A stretch of DNA of 64,000 nt from Mesorhizobium sp. M1B.F.Ca.ET.045.04.1.1 (GTDB taxonomy: Bacteria > Pseudomonadota > Alphaproteobacteria > Rhizobiales > Rhizobiaceae): NCBI RefSeq assembly GCF_003952465.1, contig NZ_CP034448.1, positions 124,001 through 188,000 of the forward strand. Direction: 5' to 3'. A program made the translations under genes and the position numbers. Below the pieces are notes generated by a model. That model was not told the origin of the DNA. It was given only the letters and a program-made list of their open reading frames with translations, and ran no database searches. Within the stretch, counting starts at the first letter, position 1. Each line of letters begins with the position of its first letter. Shown here piece after piece: positions 61,367 through 64,000 of the stretch.

Positions 61367-62032
61367 ATGAGGAAGGTTCTACTCACATCGGCAATTCTAT
61401 TTGGGCTTTGTTCGTCAGCCTTTGCTGCGGATGCATTGTCAGTCGAGCCCGCGTCCTACAATTGGACAGGCGCCTATATCGGCGCTGTGGCCGGCGTCAA
61501 TTTTCTCAAGGGCGATGTGACGATCCCCAATTATGATCCCCCCGGATATGATGGCGATAGCACGTCGGCTTCGATTGGTGGCCAAGTGGGCTATCAGTAC
61601 CAGTTCGACAACAATTTCGTGCTCGGAGCGGAAGCCCGGCTGGTCGCGGTGTTCAACAAGAAGACGGTGCCGACGATCGACACTGAAACGTTCGAGACCG
61701 CTGCCGATTGGCAAGGCGACATCGTTGCAAAGGCTGGATATGCGATGGGCAATATCCTCCCCTATGTTAAGGGTGGCATGGCCTTCCTGCACCTGCACGA
61801 TACCGGATACAGCGTTCTCGGTTTTGGAGATGCCAAGTTTGACCGGACTTATACCGGCTGGACGATCGGCGTCGGCGCCGATTACGCGCTCAATGATAAG
61901 TGGGTCATCGGCGCCGATTACGCATATGCGCATTTCTCGGATCACAATTTCGAGGGAGAACAAGGCGTCGGCCCGACATTCGTGAAGCCCAGCACCCATA
62001 CGGTTTCTCTGAGCCTGAACTACCGCTTTTGA
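61367..62032 (+). CDS. Outer-membrane beta-barrel protein (Omp25/RopB-like)
   Basis: A 221-residue small porin-like barrel. It has a Sec signal (LLTSAILFGLCSSAFAAD) and the typical opening YNWTGAYIGAVAGVNFL. Alternating strands follow (GGQVGYQYQFDNNFVLGAEA; GWTIGVGADYALNDKWVIGA), and the last residue is Phe in LSLNYRF, the BAM signal. GC content is visibly below the flanking genes and several codons are AT-ended. It is 240 bases downstream of tRNA-Thr. Such barrels are abundant surface proteins; no porin activity is implied. Confidence 0.88.
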   Translation: MRKVLLTSAILFGLCSSAFAADALSVEPASYNWTGAYIGAVAGVNFLKGDVTIPNYDPPGYDGDSTSASIGGQVGYQYQFDNNFVLGAEARLVAVFNKKTVPTIDTETFETAADWQGDIVAKAGYAMGNILPYVKGGMAFLHLHDTGYSVLGFGDAKFDRTYTGWTIGVGADYALNDKWVIGADYAYAHFSDHNFEGEQGVGPTFVKPSTHTVSLSLNYRF

Positions 62033-62628
62033 TTAATCGCTTGAAGTCGTTGAAGCCCGTCGGCATTTGTTGGCGGGCGGCAGATCGGCGATGGGAACGT
62101 CGCTCGCCATCGTTTTGACGAGCGTGAGAATACTCGCCGCCGACGTCGTAAGTCGCTGTCATTTTCATGGTTGCGTTATAGGCGCGTCCTGAAACAAAGG
62201 GCGCGGGCAATCGTTGCAGTCGGTATCGATGGGTGCGCCATGCCGGGCCTCGCCTTCCCACTCAGGCGTGACGTGGATGTATGCCAAGCGCCAACATCTG
62301 GTGTGATGCCCGAAACAAAAGCACCGCCACGGTGGCGTCAGCCGGTTACACAGGGCAGGGAATATCCCCGGCCTGCTGGAAGTGGCGTGTCAGCGTCCCC
62401 AGAGGCTGCGTGGGCGTGTCGTCGGCTGGTTGTCAGCGCGCGACTGGAACGCTCCACGCCTGGCAAGCGGGATAGCGAAAGCTCGTGAAGGCAAGGTCAA
62501 GCCGCGTTCTCCGTTCCAGCGACGAGCGGAGACTGGGAAAGATGGACACCATGCAGGTGGGGCGTATGGAAGCGGGCAGGACGTGGACACGGGGCGGCCC
62601 GCGCGCAGGCGCTTGGCTGAGCGGTGCA
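62033..62628. other. Non-coding or degenerate stretch after the barrel gene
   Basis: About 600 bases in which I find no convincing gene. Short open frames exist on both strands but lack ribosome-binding sites and recognisable domains. In one minus-strand frame AYIHVTPEWEGEARHGAPID reads like real protein and could be a gene remnant. ATGs at 62542 and 62629 are both in frame with the cyclase, and the first would extend it by 29 residues. Confidence 0.4.
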
Positions 62629-64000
62629 ATGACCACGCAGCGCCACCTCGCAGCGATCCTGGCTTGCGACGTGGTCGGCTATTCGCGCCTGACGGAGCGC
62701 GACGAGCGCGGCACGCTCGAGCGGCTGAAGACCTACCGCAAGGACCTCCTCGAACCGCTGGTCTCCGAGAACCAGGGTCGGATCGTCAAACTTACCGGCG
62801 ACGGCATGCTCTGCGAATTCGCGAGCGTCGTCAACGCGGTGACCTCGGCGATGGCGATCCAGCAGGCCCTGGCAGAACACGAGGCGGAGACGCCAGAGGA
62901 AGAACGGATTCGCTTGCGCATCGGCGTCAATCTCGGCGACGTCGTCTGCGAGGAGGACGGCGACCTCTACGGCGACGGGGTCAACATCGCCGCCCGCCTC
63001 GAAGGCATCGCCGATCCCGGCACCGTGGTCGTCTCGGGCACCGCCTACGACCACCTGCAAGGCAAGCTCGACTGCGGCTTCACGCCGCTCGGCAACCTGC
63101 GCCTCAAGAACATCGAGCGGCCTGTGCGCGCCTACCGCGTCGAGCCCGACGCCTCGGCGGCTGCACCGCCTCCCTTGCCCGAGAAACCCTCGATCGCGGT
63201 TCTTCCTTTCACCAACATGAGCGGCGACCCCGACCAGGAATACTTCGCCGACGGGCTGGTGGAGGACATCATCACGGGATTGAGCCGGGTGAACTCCTTC
63301 TTCGTGATCGCCCGCAACTCGTCCTTCACCTACAAGGGCCGGGCGGTGGACCTGCGCCAGGTCGGGCGCGAGTTGGGCGTCCGCTACGTGCTCGAAGGCA
63401 GCATCCGCAGAGCCGGATCGCGGGTGCGCATCAGTGGGCAGTTGGTGGACGCGATCAGCGGACACCATGTCTGGACCGACCGCTTCGAGGGCGACGTGAG
63501 CGACATCTTCGACCTGCAGGACAAGGTGACCGAGAGCGTCGTCGGCGCTGTCGAGCCGAGCATCCGGCTGGAGGAGATCAAGCAGGCGCGCATGAAGCCG
63601 ACCGACTACATCAGCGCCTACGACCTCTACCTTCGCGCGCTGCCGCGCTTCTACAGCATGACGCGCGAAGGCTTTGCCGACGTGCGGCGGCTCACCAACG
63701 AGGCGCTCAGCATCGACCCCGGCTTCAACCTGGCGAAGGCACTCGGCGCCTATATCCGCAGCCTATCCGTGAGCCAGTGCTGGCACGAGCCCGACGATAC
63801 CAGGGTCGCCGCGCGCATGGCGCGCGAGGTCCTGGCGGAAGCGCGCGACGACCCCACGAGCCTGCGCTTCGCCGCGCAGGTGATCGCCTACAGCGCGAAG
63901 GAGTACGAGATGGCGCTGGGCACGATCGAACGATCGCTGCTGCTCAACCCCAATTCGGCGCAGGGCCATACCGGCTGCGGCTGGGTGAACGCGCATGCCA
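62629..64000 (+). CDS. Class III adenylate/guanylate cyclase with TolB-like domain and TPRs (partial)
   Basis: The frame runs to the window edge. Residues about 1-165 are a class III cyclase homology domain: LAAILACDVVGYSRLTERDE with the first metal Asp, IVKLTGDGMLCEFASVV with the second, and LYGDGVNIAARLEGIADPGT. A TolB N-terminal-like domain follows (SIAVLPFTNMSGDPDQEYFA; LEGSIRRAGSRVRISGQLVD), then the start of TPR repeats. This cyclase-TolB-TPR architecture is frequent and multicopy in rhizobia and is likely to make cAMP. The ATG at 62629 begins at the family start, while ATG 62542 in the same frame has a GGGA site and could be used. Signal input probably comes through the TPR part. Confidence 0.88.
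   Translation, partial: MTTQRHLAAILACDVVGYSRLTERDERGTLERLKTYRKDLLEPLVSENQGRIVKLTGDGMLCEFASVVNAVTSAMAIQQALAEHEAETPEEERIRLRIGVNLGDVVCEEDGDLYGDGVNIAARLEGIADPGTVVVSGTAYDHLQGKLDCGFTPLGNLRLKNIERPVRAYRVEPDASAAAPPPLPEKPSIAVLPFTNMSGDPDQEYFADGLVEDIITGLSRVNSFFVIARNSSFTYKGRAVDLRQVGRELGVRYVLEGSIRRAGSRVRISGQLVDAISGHHVWTDRFEGDVSDIFDLQDKVTESVVGAVEPSIRLEEIKQARMKPTDYISAYDLYLRALPRFYSMTREGFADVRRLTNEALSIDPGFNLAKALGAYIRSLSVSQCWHEPDDTRVAARMAREVLAEARDDPTSLRFAAQVIAYSAKEYEMALGTIERSLLLNPNSAQGHTGCGWVNAHA

Noticed and set aside
62171..62488. Short plus-strand gene of about 105 codons
   Set aside because: No ribosome-binding site, Arg/Pro-rich composition and no recognisable domain.

Overview
The window is GC-rich, densely coded alphaproteobacterial chromosome. 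Gene order (rimP-nusA-ylxR-infB; miaB-phoH-ybeY-corC-lnt-praR-metK-trmB; SRP RNA-dnaX-ybaB), an Irr-type iron control element and several families of intergenic palindromes point to Hyphomicrobiales, most likely Mesorhizobium or a close relative. The genus is an inference from memory of gene order; no search was run.

Layout. 1-5291 (minus): rimP-nusA-ylxR-infB operon, with a good promoter and a terminator-like hairpin in its leader. 5504-6597: a 53-residue protein and a DUF1778/GNAT toxin-antitoxin pair with a palindromic operator. 6689-18178 (minus): housekeeping block for tRNA modification (trmB, miaB, tsaB), SAM synthesis (metK), a PraR-like regulator, lipoprotein maturation (lnt), rRNA maturation (ybeY, phoH), plsC and rimI. 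18288-24310 (minus): iron block of two imelysin-like proteins, bacterioferritin and its ferredoxin, a di-heme DUF1111 protein and a Tat-exported DUF1513 protein. It diverges from a ferredoxin reductase (24740-25987) across a palindrome matching the Irr-binding ICE. 26006-32892: gabT and a tripartite RND efflux operon. 33091-38339 (minus): five-gene peptide ABC importer. 38609-44348 (minus): mltB, recR, sleB, ybaB, dnaX and SRP RNA. 44525-46248 (plus): HIT protein, nudC and a Dabb protein. 46307-48243: divergent aldo/keto reductase and LysR regulator. 48296-49911 (minus): pheA and kdsB. 50105-57850 (plus): cytochrome c, then a yej-type importer with two binding proteins and a decayed yejF. 57851-58934: an unassigned bridge and the C-terminal part of an ATP-dependent DNA ligase. 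59040-60705 (minus): SnoaL-like and membrane-anchored unknown proteins. 60991-64000 (plus): tRNA-Thr(CGU), an outer-membrane beta-barrel and an adenylate cyclase-TolB-TPR protein cut by the window edge.

The most informative points are: (1) the iron block, where export, oxidation and storage functions sit beside a candidate reductase and both directions may share one ICE across interleaved promoters; (2) the yejF/ligase junction, with two single-base frameshifts, loss of the second ATPase domain and an open chimeric frame; (3) palindromic repeats that in every one of four copies begin at the stop codon of the gene upstream; and (4) attenuator-like leaders before rimP and metK.
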